Both the position numbers and the translations under genes were made by a program. From JAHJKV01 sp963678135 (GTDB taxonomy: Bacteria; Desulfobacterota; Desulfovibrionia; Desulfovibrionales; Desulfovibrionaceae), in NCBI GenBank assembly GCA_963678135.1, contig OY782667.1, positions 1,842,478-1,906,477 on the forward strand: a stretch of 64,000 nt of DNA, written 5' to 3'. Under the pieces are notes generated by a model. That model made no database searches, was not told the origin of the DNA, and was given only the letters and a program-made list of their open reading frames with translations. Positions 8,117 to 16,346 of the stretch are shown here, one piece after another. The first letter of the stretch is position 1. Every line of letters begins with the position of its first letter.

Positions 8117-9970
8117 ATGCAAAATCAACTTAATAGGATCAAGGTAATCAATATACTTCGCAAAAATAAAATGATAAAATTAAACCTTGGGTGTGGCAAT
8201 GATATAAAAACTGGATGGATCAATATAGATAGCGGTGAACATTTTGGAGAAAAAAATTTAGATATTATTGTGGATTTATCTCAAGGTATACCCTTTCCTG
8301 AAAACAGCGTAGACTATATTTTTAATGAACATTTTATTGAGCACTTAACAAGAGAAGAGGGGATACTCTTTTTGCAAGAGGCATTCCGAGTTCTGAAAAC
8401 AAATGGAATTATTAGAATAGCTTGCCCTGACTTAGATTTAATCATCAACGATTATTTGACTGATTCGTTCAAAACAAGAGAATGGTTAAATAAGATAGCA
8501 GTGGCATATAAAGGGAAAAGTAATTGTGAACTTCTTAATATATCAATGAGAGACTGGGGACATAAATATATCTATAACAAAGATGAGTTAATTCAATGTT
8601 TAAAACTTGCAGGGTTTGATGAAAGAACTATTACGCCTCAGCAATTTAAAGAAAGTGAACGAAAAGAACTGAAAAATTTAGAAACAAGAGAAGATTCGCT
8701 TATACTAGAGGCAGTAAAATGTAGTGACTCAAGGGTAGTTGGCATACCAAATAGCGAGAATAAAATTTTTACCAACAAGTTTTCACTTAAAAAACAAGAG
8801 CATTACAACTTTATAATAATAGATGATTATTTCCCTAACCCTCATGCGAATACTTGGAGAGCTGAAGAATTTCATGAGTATTTGAAAAATATTCCTAATA
8901 TGAAAATTTTTAGAATTCCAGAAAGTTTTCATAATAAATTTATGAGAGGTTTACCTGATAAAAACTATCACGATCATTTAGCATCATATCTCAAATATAG
9001 GCCGGAGAACAATTGTTTTATTTCCAGAATAGATCCAGATAAACAATACACTTCTAATTTGGCCTATTTATTATTTTTCAACAACATTTCATTGATGCTC
9101 CCGTGGTTAGAAAAAAATAAAATCCCTTTTGTTTTCTGTTTATACCCCGGGGGGGGCTTTTTCCCCGAGAGTACCCGTGTTCGCTTAGAATTAAAAAATA
9201 TTTTCTCCTCTGCCATGTTCAAAGAGGTAATAGTTACACAAAACTATACAAAGAATTATTTACTGGAAAACAACTTATGCTGTGCGGATAAAATTAATTT
9301 CATTTATGGGGGATTTTCACAACTTGATCCCAATAAAATTGTCAAAAAGAAGCTATGTGGAAAAGATAAAAACACTTTTGACATTTGTTTCGTCGCTCAT
9401 AAATACTCCATACACGGGGTAAAGAAGGGGTTTGATATATTTATTGAAGTTGCTGAAAAATTATCAAAACAGTTTGGGGATATACATTTTCATATTGTTG
9501 GAAATTGGGAAAAAGAGATGAAGACACATCAGGAAAATCCAAATATTCATTTTTATCCAATACAACCTATTGACTTTTTTTATGAGTTTTACTCTCATAT
9601 GGACATTCTTCTTTCTCCAAATAGATCTTTTAAGTCTTTAAAATATAGGAAGGAATATCTTCCTTATGCAGACAACATAGAGTTCGATGGTTTCCCTTTA
9701 GGCATTGATGCAGGATACTGTGGGGTCGCTTTATTTGTAACTGATGAATTAGAGAATGCTCAAGGATTTTTTGGAAATGAACGAGACATTGTCTTAATTG
9801 ATCATGATGTAGACAATATATGCACAAAAATAACAAACTATTACAATAATAAAAAAGAACTATACCTACTATCTGAACAGCAACGTGATAAAATCAAATT
9901 TTACTTTAACACAAACACGCAAATATTGCCACGATTACGGATAATAAAAAAGTATATTGACAAGGTATAG
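8117..9970 (+). CDS. Bimodular methyltransferase-glycosyltransferase
   Basis: Residues about 18-215 form a class I methyltransferase: IKLNLGCGNDIKTGWINID is the SAM loop, and EHFIEHLTREEGILFLQEAFRVLKTNGIIRIACPDLDL follows. Residues about 230-617 look like a GT-B glycosyltransferase: a YPGGGFFPEST loop near 345 and a nucleotide-sugar-like segment GFPLGIDAGYCGVALFVTDE near 530-550. The two modules suggest one polypeptide that adds a sugar and methylates it or a neighbour. A second possible start is the ATG at 8171, just before the methyltransferase. A run of eight G lies within the YPGGGF codons. Donor and acceptor are unknown. Confidence 0.7.
   Translation: MQNQLNRIKVINILRKNKMIKLNLGCGNDIKTGWINIDSGEHFGEKNLDIIVDLSQGIPFPENSVDYIFNEHFIEHLTREEGILFLQEAFRVLKTNGIIRIACPDLDLIINDYLTDSFKTREWLNKIAVAYKGKSNCELLNISMRDWGHKYIYNKDELIQCLKLAGFDERTITPQQFKESERKELKNLETREDSLILEAVKCSDSRVVGIPNSENKIFTNKFSLKKQEHYNFIIIDDYFPNPHANTWRAEEFHEYLKNIPNMKIFRIPESFHNKFMRGLPDKNYHDHLASYLKYRPENNCFISRIDPDKQYTSNLAYLLFFNNISLMLPWLEKNKIPFVFCLYPGGGFFPESTRVRLELKNIFSSAMFKEVIVTQNYTKNYLLENNLCCADKINFIYGGFSQLDPNKIVKKKLCGKDKNTFDICFVAHKYSIHGVKKGFDIFIEVAEKLSKQFGDIHFHIVGNWEKEMKTHQENPNIHFYPIQPIDFFYEFYSHMDILLSPNRSFKSLKYRKEYLPYADNIEFDGFPLGIDAGYCGVALFVTDELENAQGFFGNERDIVLIDHDVDNICTKITNYYNNKKELYLLSEQQRDKIKFYFNTNTQILPRLRIIKKYIDKV
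9149..9156 (+). repeat. G8 homopolymer inside the glycosyltransferase module
   Basis: Eight consecutive G, preceded by CCCC, encode part of a Tyr-Pro-Gly-Gly-Gly motif. The rest of the gene is strongly AT-rich and holds no comparable run. Long G tracts are slippage-prone, and a change of one base would truncate the glycosyltransferase module. In this copy the frame is open. Confidence 0.7.
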
Positions 9971-9976
9971 ATTACA

Positions 9977-10978
9977 ATGGACATGATTACTCCTAAAATT
10001 TCAGTACTAATGGCATCCTATAGGCACCGCTTGTGGTTACCGGAAGCGATAGAGTCTATCTTAAAGCAAACCTATACAAACTTTGAACTCATTATAGTAG
10101 ATGATGCTTCAAACGATGGTTCTGCTGACATAATTAAATTATTCCAAAAGAAAGATACAAGAATTAAATATGAAATATTTGAGCAAAACAAAGGAGCTGT
10201 TAGAGCCTTTAAAAGATGCTACGATTTATCTTCTGGCGAATATATTGCAATCATGAACTCAGATGATGTTTGGGAACTCGATAAACTAGAAAAACAAATG
10301 GCTATTTTCAATAACGATAAAAATGTCGATATCGTGTTTGGAATGCCGTCTTTTATTGATGCAAAAGGACAAAATCTTAGCTTAGATACCCATGTATTTA
10401 TGGCATCATTACGATTAAAAACTCGAGCTGAATTTATGAACCATTTCTTTTTTTATGGCAATTGTCTTTGTCATCCAACAATCTTAATAAAAAAAGAATG
10501 CTATCAAAAGCATGGGTTTTACAAAAAAACGCTACGCTCTTTGCCTGATTTTGAAATGTGGGTAAGATTATTTTGGCATTATAATGTTATAGTTCTTCCA
10601 GATATTTTAATTAAGTTTAGAAATCATTCTTTTAATGAAAGTAGCAATAGCTTACAAAACGCTATTAGGGGCAGCTATGAATATAAAATTACTTTTCACT
10701 CATTTTTAGCTCAAATAAAAACAATAAAAGATATAGAGGAAGTATTCCCACAGCATAAACATTTTTTCATAGTACAAGAGAACATTTTAGTACCATTTTA
10801 TATTGCAATGCTCGCACTAACAAGAAAAGAACCATTTGCCCGCGACTTTGCTCTCACTCTTTTATACGAAGAGTTGGAAAAACCAGAGGTCTTAGATTTA
10901 ATAGAAAACAATAATTTATACTCCCTTGTCCAATTAAGCAAAGATGTAGCCGGGTGTAATATATATAGATACGCGTAG
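9977..10978 (+). CDS. Family 2 glycosyltransferase (GT-A fold)
   Basis: Adds a sugar from a nucleotide donor to a growing glycan at the cytoplasmic face. The N-terminal 110 residues are a typical GT2 domain: ISVLMASYRHRLWLPEAIESILKQTYTNFELIIVDDASNDGS for nucleotide binding, then YIAIMNSDDVWELDKLEKQ, where the Ser-Asp-Asp plays the DxD metal-binding role. LPDFEMWVRLFWHY near residue 190 resembles the acceptor-site ED-x-W region. The last 90 residues are helical with no recognised domain and no membrane segment. It is the last gene of the island and starts 6 bases after the previous stop. Sugar specificity unknown. Confidence 0.88.
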   Translation: MDMITPKISVLMASYRHRLWLPEAIESILKQTYTNFELIIVDDASNDGSADIIKLFQKKDTRIKYEIFEQNKGAVRAFKRCYDLSSGEYIAIMNSDDVWELDKLEKQMAIFNNDKNVDIVFGMPSFIDAKGQNLSLDTHVFMASLRLKTRAEFMNHFFFYGNCLCHPTILIKKECYQKHGFYKKTLRSLPDFEMWVRLFWHYNVIVLPDILIKFRNHSFNESSNSLQNAIRGSYEYKITFHSFLAQIKTIKDIEEVFPQHKHFFIVQENILVPFYIAMLALTRKEPFARDFALTLLYEELEKPEVLDLIENNNLYSLVQLSKDVAGCNIYRYA

Positions 10979-11087
10979 AAAATATAAAGTTCCCTTAAAT
11001 TATATCCATGGCAAAGTAGACTTCTGTCTCAAACTGAAAACAGGACGATGCTCTATACATCAAGGCTTTTTTTCTTCGCACACAAAA

Positions 11088-12068
11088 CTACAATGCAGCG
11101 ACTTTTTTAATCAAACGCAACAGTTGATTTGAAAAACCGGCTTCATTATCATACCATATAATAAGTTTTAGCTGTGTATCGCCCATAACATTTGTCAAAA
11201 GCCCGTCCACTACCCCTCCATGAGTTGAACCAGTAAAATCTACAGATACGAGCGGAGTATCAGTATAGCCCATATGTTCATTTGCTGCATTTTTTAGGGC
11301 AGCATTTATTGCTTCAGGAGTACATGGGTTTTCTAGTTCACATACCAAGTCCACTAAAGAGACATTTGGGGTAGGGACACGCACAGCCATACCATGCAAT
11401 TTGCCGGCAAGTTCAGGTAAAACAAGCCCTACAGCTTTCGCAGCTCCGGTCGAGGTCGGTATCATGCTCATGGCGCAGGCTCGTGCCCTGCGAATATCTT
11501 TATGAGAACCATCAAGAACACGCTGGCTCATGGTGTAAGAATGCACAGTTGTCATTGTACCATGACGAATGCCCCATGTATCGTTAATAATTTTCGCCAC
11601 AGGTGCAAGGCAATTTGTTGTACATGAAGCACTGGAAATAATTTTCATGTCAGGGCTTAAGACTTCATCGTTTACCCCCATGACCACAGTGGCATCAGGG
11701 TCTTTAGCCGGCGCAGAAACAATAACTTTTCCAGCTCCACACTGTAGCATAGACTCACAGGACTTGCGATCACGAAACGAGCCCGTCGTTTCTATGACTA
11801 AATCACAATCAAATTTTCCCCATTCCCATTCTCCTGCCTTACAGCTTGTAACAGCAACATTCTGTTTTCCAAAAGCAATACCTTGTGCCGTTACCTCCAC
11901 ATCCTCAAAAATACCATGTACGGAATCATACTTCAGCAGGTGTGCCAAATCTTCTTTGGAAGAGCGGGCATTAACGACCACCATATCCAAACCCTCTTCA
12001 GCAGCCAGAAGCCGTGCCAAATATCTGCCTATACGACCAAAACCATTTACACCAATTCTCACGCCCAT
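11088..12068 (-). CDS. gap: Glyceraldehyde-3-phosphate dehydrogenase, type I
   Basis: Oxidises glyceraldehyde 3-phosphate to 1,3-bisphosphoglycerate with NAD(P) in the cytosol. The Rossmann start VRIGVNGFGRIGRYLAR, the catalytic SASCTTNCLAPVAKII (first Cys is the nucleophile) and the C-terminal WYDNEAGFSNQLLRLI are all intact; the length is normal. Two ATGs lie six bases apart. A Shine-Dalgarno AAAGGAG is only 2 bases from the first (12074) but 8 bases from the second, so I start at 12068. The gene is single, convergent with the glycan island and followed by no clear terminator. Its upstream side holds a tandem-repeat array. Confidence 0.96.
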   Translation of the reverse strand: MGVRIGVNGFGRIGRYLARLLAAEEGLDMVVVNARSSKEDLAHLLKYDSVHGIFEDVEVTAQGIAFGKQNVAVTSCKAGEWEWGKFDCDLVIETTGSFRDRKSCESMLQCGAGKVIVSAPAKDPDATVVMGVNDEVLSPDMKIISSASCTTNCLAPVAKIINDTWGIRHGTMTTVHSYTMSQRVLDGSHKDIRRARACAMSMIPTSTGAAKAVGLVLPELAGKLHGMAVRVPTPNVSLVDLVCELENPCTPEAINAALKNAANEHMGYTDTPLVSVDFTGSTHGGVVDGLLTNVMGDTQLKLIIWYDNEAGFSNQLLRLIKKVAAL

Positions 12069-12120
12069 GTTCATAACTCCTTTATCAGCTTAAAAAAAAT
12101 AGACTTTTTTATAAATACAC

Positions 12121-12326
12121 GTTTTTATAAACATACTTTTTGATAAACATACTTTTTGATAACATACTTTTTAATAACATGCTTTTTGATAACATACTTT
12201 TTAATAAACATCTTTTGTATAACATGCTTCTTTTGTTATGCCTTGCTTGTCATACTTTGCTTGTTATGCCTTACTTATCATGCTTTACTTGTCATGCCTT
12301 ACTTGTCATGCTTTTTTTCTTGTCAT
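12121..12326. repeat. Two adjoining short tandem-repeat arrays upstream of gap
   Basis: The first array (to about 12230) repeats a 14-16-base unit close to AACATACTTTTTGAT about seven times. The second (about 12235-12326) repeats a 14-base unit close to GTCATGCCTTACTT about six times. The two units resemble each other (CAT-GC/AC-TTT core), as if one had diverged from the other. The second array runs straight into the TGTCAT flank of the palindrome at 12327. The long apparent frames across it are products of the repeat, not genes. Confidence 0.85.
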
Positions 12327-12351
12327 CCTGCGCGTAAGTCGCAGGATCCAG
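12320..12351. repeat. Dispersed palindromic (REP-like) element, copy 1
   Basis: CCTGCG (12327-12332) and CGCAGG (12340-12345) form a perfect 6-base stem around the loop CGTAAGT, flanked by TGTCAT on the left and ATCCAGTTCTT on the right. The same element recurs near 23866, 29481, 29610, 29781, 37241, 39011 and 50458. Confidence 0.85.
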
Positions 12352-12593
12352 TTCTTCCTTTTCATCGTCCTGAGTTAAGGCATCGTAGTCCGGCTCTTCG
12401 AAACTGTCGCAACCTATGTGCGAAATGACAAAACAGGAGATTATAAGAACCAAGCAAAACAATGCTCAATCTTACGACTTATGCACTCATAACAAAAAAA
12501 GTTACTATGCGCCCGACCTCCATTACTATGTTGTAATCGCCATGGATTGCAACTCATTTTATTCTGCAAAATTGCTTAAAAAATCATTGTTCA
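12352..12593. other. Intergenic stretch with no recognised feature
   Basis: Between the palindrome and the surE stop I see no supported gene, RNA or terminator. The short open frames here lack ribosome sites and recognisable protein features. Confidence 0.5.
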
Positions 12594-13358
12594 TTATACC
12601 AGTTCAAGCGGTAATTCTTTTTGCAAAATACTCAGCGCGTCTAAAGAATTAAAATCAAAATGTAGCGGTGTCAAAGTAATAAAGCCATTCGAAAGCAGAG
12701 AACGATCCCTGTGTTGACTAATTTTTTCCTCCGGAATTTCTCCAACAAGCCAATAATATTCCCTACCCCGCGGGTCCTTTCTTCTTTCATACCAATCCTC
12801 ATAAGCCACACGAGTATGTTTACAAATTTTCAGTCCTTTTGCTTTGGTCAATTCACAATGCGGAAAATTAAGATTGAGCAAAGTCCTTTCAGGCAGGTTG
12901 TTCCAAGGAATTTTTTTCAAAAGTTTTTCAGTATACGCAGCTTGCTGTGCAAGATCACGATGCTCAAAATCGTCCATAGAAACTGCCATTGCAGGTATTC
13001 CCATAAATACCCCCTCGGTGGCTGCTGAAACCGTCCCTGAGTAGACAATATCTACACCGCAGTTTGCTCCTTTATTGATACCGGAGAGGACAATATCTAC
13101 TTGATCTTTCACAAGTGTTGTCAGGCCAAGTTTAACGCAATCAGCCGGAGTTCCGAATACCCCAAGCCCCTGAAAACCTTCTTCTTTACATTCTACGACA
13201 CGGAGCGGTTGAAAAAATGTTATGGCATGTCCCACCGCAGACTGTTCCTGTATCGGTGCTACAACGCGCACATCATGTTGCTGTGCTTGCAAGGCTTTAT
13301 ATAACGCACGAAGGCCGGAAGCATGAATCCCGTCATCATTTGTTAATAATATTTTCAT
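12594..13358 (-). CDS. surE: 5'/3'-nucleotidase SurE
   Basis: Metal-dependent nucleotidase that removes phosphate from nucleoside monophosphates and is linked to stationary-phase survival. The N-terminus MKILLTNDDGIHASGLRAL carries the paired Asp metal ligands, VVAPIQEQSAVGHAIT the conserved Ser, and LSGINKGANCGVDIVYSGTVSAATEG the Asn and the family signature. 254 residues is normal. The gene is divergent from the OB-HD protein gene about 100 bases away. No unusual features. Confidence 0.95.
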   Translation of the reverse strand: MKILLTNDDGIHASGLRALYKALQAQQHDVRVVAPIQEQSAVGHAITFFQPLRVVECKEEGFQGLGVFGTPADCVKLGLTTLVKDQVDIVLSGINKGANCGVDIVYSGTVSAATEGVFMGIPAMAVSMDDFEHRDLAQQAAYTEKLLKKIPWNNLPERTLLNLNFPHCELTKAKGLKICKHTRVAYEDWYERRKDPRGREYYWLVGEIPEEKISQHRDRSLLSNGFITLTPLHFDFNSLDALSILQKELPLELV

Positions 13359-13461
13359 AACTATCCTTTATTTGCAGTAACACATAAAATTGAGTACAAA
13401 AAGCATCTCGCGTTACCTCGCTATTCGGGTATCGTAACACCTTCATGATGACAAGAGCGAT

Positions 13462-14487
13462 ATGGAAAAAAATATATTTATTAACGAGCTACAGATCGGC
13501 AGTACAATCGAAGATTTTTTTTTGCTTTCTTCTGCACAAAAAGCCACTGCCAAAAATGGCCCGTATTGGAAACTTGTTCTTCAAGATGCAAGTGGCCTTA
13601 TTGATGGCGTTATTTGGAGCCCGCTGAGTGAAAGTTTTCCCACTATTCCAACTGGAGTATTTGTCAATATTCGTGCTGTTGTTGGAGCTTGGGGAGAAAA
13701 AAAGCAGCTACGCATTGAAATGCTCACTATACTGCCTGCTGAAAACCATGAACTCAATTTCACAGATTTCCTGCCCAGTTCTGAGGTACCACCGGAACAA
13801 CTCATGGAAGCAGTCGAAGATTTAATTACTGAGTATATAGAGTATCAACCGCTAAAAAAATTGCTTCGCAACATCCTAAAAAACAAAACAATTCGCCCCA
13901 AACTTCTGCAAGCAACCGGAGCGAAAACCGTACATCATGCGTATGCTGGTGGACTTTTGGAGCATACCCTTGCCGTCTGCCAAACATGCCTTGCCCAGTG
14001 TACTATCCATCCTGAACTTGACCGCCAAATTTTACTGGCTGCAGCTATTTTACACGATTTGGGTAAAGCCTGGGAACTCAGCGGTGATATAGAAAATACT
14101 CAAACCGATGAAGGGAGATTATTAGGGCATATTCTCCTTGGCCTGGAAAAAATAGAGCCATTTTTATCACAAGCCAAGATGGAGCCAGAGATTACACTGC
14201 ACCTCAAACACCTGATTGCTTCTCACCACGGAGAATATGAGTTTGGTACGCTTGTACTGCCTATGACTCCTGAAGCATTTGTTTTACATCATGCGGATAA
14301 TATAGATGCCAAACTCAATATTATGCAGGGCATATATCAAGAAATGGAAAACCAAGAAAATAATTGGTCCGCTTATAATCGCTATTTGGAACGCGCTATT
14401 CATAGACGAACAATTGTCCCCTGCAAAAAAAGTGAAAATTCGAAAAATCTTCCGGAGAATCAATGTTTATTACCTTTGAAGGAATAG
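13462..14487 (+). CDS. OB-fold plus HD-domain protein, YhaM-type 3'-5' exoribonuclease-like
   Basis: Residues about 15-95 form an OB nucleic-acid-binding fold (AKNGPYWKLVLQDASGLIDGVIW, then GVFVNIRAVVGAWGEKKQLRIEML). Residues about 150-310 form an HD phosphohydrolase: HHAYAGGLLEHTLAV, LAAAILHDLGKAWEL with the His-Asp pair, LIASHHGEYEFG and FVLHHADNIDAKLN for the remaining metal ligands. This order is that of YhaM exoribonucleases. The 3' end overlaps tmk by 25 bases, so the two are likely translated together. RNA substrate and role here are inferred from the family. Confidence 0.85.
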   Translation: MEKNIFINELQIGSTIEDFFLLSSAQKATAKNGPYWKLVLQDASGLIDGVIWSPLSESFPTIPTGVFVNIRAVVGAWGEKKQLRIEMLTILPAENHELNFTDFLPSSEVPPEQLMEAVEDLITEYIEYQPLKKLLRNILKNKTIRPKLLQATGAKTVHHAYAGGLLEHTLAVCQTCLAQCTIHPELDRQILLAAAILHDLGKAWELSGDIENTQTDEGRLLGHILLGLEKIEPFLSQAKMEPEITLHLKHLIASHHGEYEFGTLVLPMTPEAFVLHHADNIDAKLNIMQGIYQEMENQENNWSAYNRYLERAIHRRTIVPCKKSENSKNLPENQCLLPLKE

Positions 14488-15104
14488 AAGGCTGCGGAAA
14501 ATCAACACAAATCAAACGCTTACAATCTTGGTTTGAAAAACAAGGGCAAAACGTTCTCAGTACTCTTGAACCGGGTGGCAGTCGTATTGGCAAAGAATTA
14601 CGGCGTTTATTGCTGACAATGGAATCCACAGACTTAAGCGGTGAGGCAGAACTTTTTCTGTATTTGGCAGATCGAGCTCAACATGTAGCAAACATTATTT
14701 GCCCTGCCTTAGAACAGGGCAAAATAGTGCTCTCGGATCGTTTTGCTGATTCCACCGTGGCTTATCAAGGATATGGTCGAGGCTTAGACCCAAAACTTTT
14801 ACACACACTTAATCAAGTAGCAATTGGTGAGCATTGGCCACAGCTTACCCTGCTTTTAGATTTAAATCCAGAGATAGGGATCAAACGCGCTGTACAACGC
14901 AATTCGCAAGATGGTCGAAGTGTTGATGAAGGACGATTTGAAGCCGAAGCCATGAGCTTTCATCAAAAAGTTCGCGAAGGTTTCCTAAGCCTTGCGACTT
15001 TGCATAAAGACCGTATAGTCATTGTTGATGCTTCATGCAATCCAGATAAAGTTTTTGAACAGGTTCATAATGCTGTACAAAAACGCATGAGCTTAACCCC
15101 TTAG
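14463..15104 (+). CDS. tmk: Thymidylate kinase
   Basis: Phosphorylates dTMP to dTDP for DNA synthesis. Residues 1-20 carry the P-loop (FEGIEGCGKSTQIKR), followed by the dTMP-binding LEPGGSRIGKELR, the Asp-Arg motif in LSDRFADSTVAYQGYGRGLD, and a LID region with QRNSQDGRSVDEGRFE. 213 residues is the usual length. The start lies inside the 3' end of the OB-HD gene. Usual TMKs read EPGGT where this has EPGGS, a conservative change. Confidence 0.95.
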   Translation: MFITFEGIEGCGKSTQIKRLQSWFEKQGQNVLSTLEPGGSRIGKELRRLLLTMESTDLSGEAELFLYLADRAQHVANIICPALEQGKIVLSDRFADSTVAYQGYGRGLDPKLLHTLNQVAIGEHWPQLTLLLDLNPEIGIKRAVQRNSQDGRSVDEGRFEAEAMSFHQKVREGFLSLATLHKDRIVIVDASCNPDKVFEQVHNAVQKRMSLTP

Positions 15105-15139
15105 CCCCCACTGTAAAGTCGCTACATTAGGCTTGAAGC

Positions 15140-15170
15140 AAAAAAAAGCGGTCTTTCGACCGCCTTTCAA
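15140..15170 (-). terminator. Rho-independent terminator (minus strand)
   Basis: On the minus strand GCGGTC pairs with GACCGC around a GAAA loop, followed directly by eight T. It would end the csrA-fliW-small-gene transcript. On the plus strand the T run is not adjacent, so it is a weaker terminator for tmk. Confidence 0.8.
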
Positions 15171-15183
15171 GCATAGTAGCTTT

Positions 15184-15303
15184 TTATTTTCTTTTATTTT
15201 CTTTTTTTTCTTTGTTTTCTTTATAGATAAGATAAAATCCCAAGGCACTCATTGCACAAATTGCAAAAAAAACACCCCATAAACCAATCGGATTGAGTGG
15301 CAT
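15184..15303 (-). CDS. Small single-pass membrane protein (39 residues)
   Basis: Short gene with an excellent ribosome site (AGGAGG, 8 bases before the ATG). It encodes one hydrophobic helix (about residues 6-27, IGLWGVFFAICAMSALGFYL) followed by a highly charged Lys/Glu tail (YKENKEKKENKRK). The ATG overlaps the TAA of the preceding small gene by one base (TAATG), so the two should be translated in series. A strong terminator follows 14 bases after the stop. I do not recognise the family. Size and topology resemble small subunits of membrane complexes, but nothing in the sequence proves a partner. Confidence 0.7.
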   Translation of the reverse strand: MPLNPIGLWGVFFAICAMSALGFYLIYKENKEKKENKRK

Positions 15304-15458
15304 TATTTTTTACCTCCTAGCATTTGAAAAATACTTCCAAGAATAATGGCAAAACATCCTAAAAATATAGACATATAGACATGTTCCGTGCCTAAAAATG
15401 CTGCAACAAATAAAGCCGCGCTAATTGTAGACAGCCAGTTCGCAATAAATTTAAGCAC
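15303..15458 (-). CDS. Small hydrophobic membrane protein (51 residues)
   Basis: Starts at GTG with AGGAG 8 bases upstream. The protein has two hydrophobic stretches (about residues 5-22, ANWLSTISAALFVAAFLG, and 27-45, VYMSIFLGCFAIILGSIF) joined by a short turn (TEH), then a Lys-Lys end: probably a helical hairpin in the inner membrane. It begins 49 bases after fliW with no terminator in between, and its stop overlaps the start of the 39-residue gene. I know no named family. Its place makes it a candidate member of the csrA-fliW transcription unit. Confidence 0.68.
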   Translation of the reverse strand: MLKFIANWLSTISAALFVAAFLGTEHVYMSIFLGCFAIILGSIFQMLGGKK

Positions 15459-15507
15459 TTGTTGTTCTCCTATCTAGGTTATGGCAAGGAAAGAGTAAGC
15501 CCTTTGC

Positions 15508-15954
15508 TCAATCCTTTTGCATGATATGAAAACGGGAGGGAAAAGCACTGTTGGTTTGTGATACTTGTAGCCCTAGCCTACACTGAGTATTCATCACTAT
15601 AGGTCCGGTCAAATTAAGCGTTGTATCTTGTGGATTTTCTTTTGGGATAGAAGCTGTTACCAAAATGGCCAAGTCTTTTTCTTGTTTGACTTGCAAAAGA
15701 CTTTTTTCAGCAGCAGCAAGTTTGACTTCATATTCAGCTAAAAAAGAATATGGATCAGCGACCAAAAGCCCAAGGGCAGATTCCTCTAAATTCTGCAAAA
15801 GAAGAAAAGGTGAATTGTCTGAAATTTGGATAAGAACAAAATCGCGTAATGTTTCAAACCCAATCAAGCCACGCGGAAAATGGATAATCCCATCCTCGGA
15901 AATTTCCCGATCACCCAAACGCGTTTGAATTATTTTTGTTCTGTTTTCTGCCAT
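15508..15954 (-). CDS. fliW: Flagellar assembly factor FliW (CsrA antagonist)
   Basis: Binds CsrA and releases it from flagellin mRNA; flagellin in turn binds FliW, coupling synthesis to filament export. The 148-residue protein has the expected start TRLGDREISEDGIIHFPRGLIGFETLRDFVLI and the core SPFLLLQNLEESALGLLVADPYSF. It overlaps csrA by 25 bases, the usual arrangement. Flagellin itself is outside the window. Confidence 0.95.
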   Translation of the reverse strand: MAENRTKIIQTRLGDREISEDGIIHFPRGLIGFETLRDFVLIQISDNSPFLLLQNLEESALGLLVADPYSFLAEYEVKLAAAEKSLLQVKQEKDLAILVTASIPKENPQDTTLNLTGPIVMNTQCRLGLQVSQTNSAFPSRFHIMQKD

Positions 15955-16169
15955 AAAGAAGCCGCCTGCAAGAGATCAGAATCAGCACATTCAAGAGCCT
16001 CTTGGTTCTCCTGTTTAATTTTAAGATACACCTCTTCCCGATAAACAATTAAATCATCCGGAATTTCAAGCCCTAATTTCACTTGCTTCCCTTGAATAGA
16101 AAGCACATTCAGTTTAATTTCATCGCCCAAATAAAGGCTTTCACCAGTTCGCCGGGTTAATATTAGCAT
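15930..16169 (-). CDS. csrA: Carbon storage/translational regulator CsrA
   Basis: RNA-binding dimer that blocks translation of target mRNAs at GGA motifs. The start MLILTRRTGESLYLGDEIKLNVLSIQGKQVKLGLE is the canonical CsrA fold, and IPDDLIVYREEVYLKI follows. I start at 16169 because CsrA proteins begin at this Met; the ATG at 16187 has no ribosome site and adds six atypical residues. The tail (to residue 79) is longer than in E. coli, as is common in flagellated bacteria with FliW. Confidence 0.95.
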   Translation of the reverse strand: MLILTRRTGESLYLGDEIKLNVLSIQGKQVKLGLEIPDDLIVYREEVYLKIKQENQEALECADSDLLQAASLWQKTEQK

Positions 16170-16346
16170 ATTACATATTCCGTTCATGACGAAGGGACGC
16201 CATGATTGTATTCTTTTTTATTGATAAGCACATATACTCAAAAGTACCCCACGCTTTAGCTAAAGTAAAGTATGCTTCGGATAATATATGACGAAAAGTG
16301 CGTTGTACAACAAAAGCAAAGCAATATTCTACAAAAGCACAACGTT

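Noticed and set aside
11569..12093. 174-codon frame antisense to gap
   Set aside because: Lies wholly within the GAPDH gene and has no ribosome site or motif.
12140..12428. Hydrophobic frames rich in Phe, Leu and Cys
   Set aside because: They translate the tandem-repeat arrays; the repeated peptide follows from the DNA unit.
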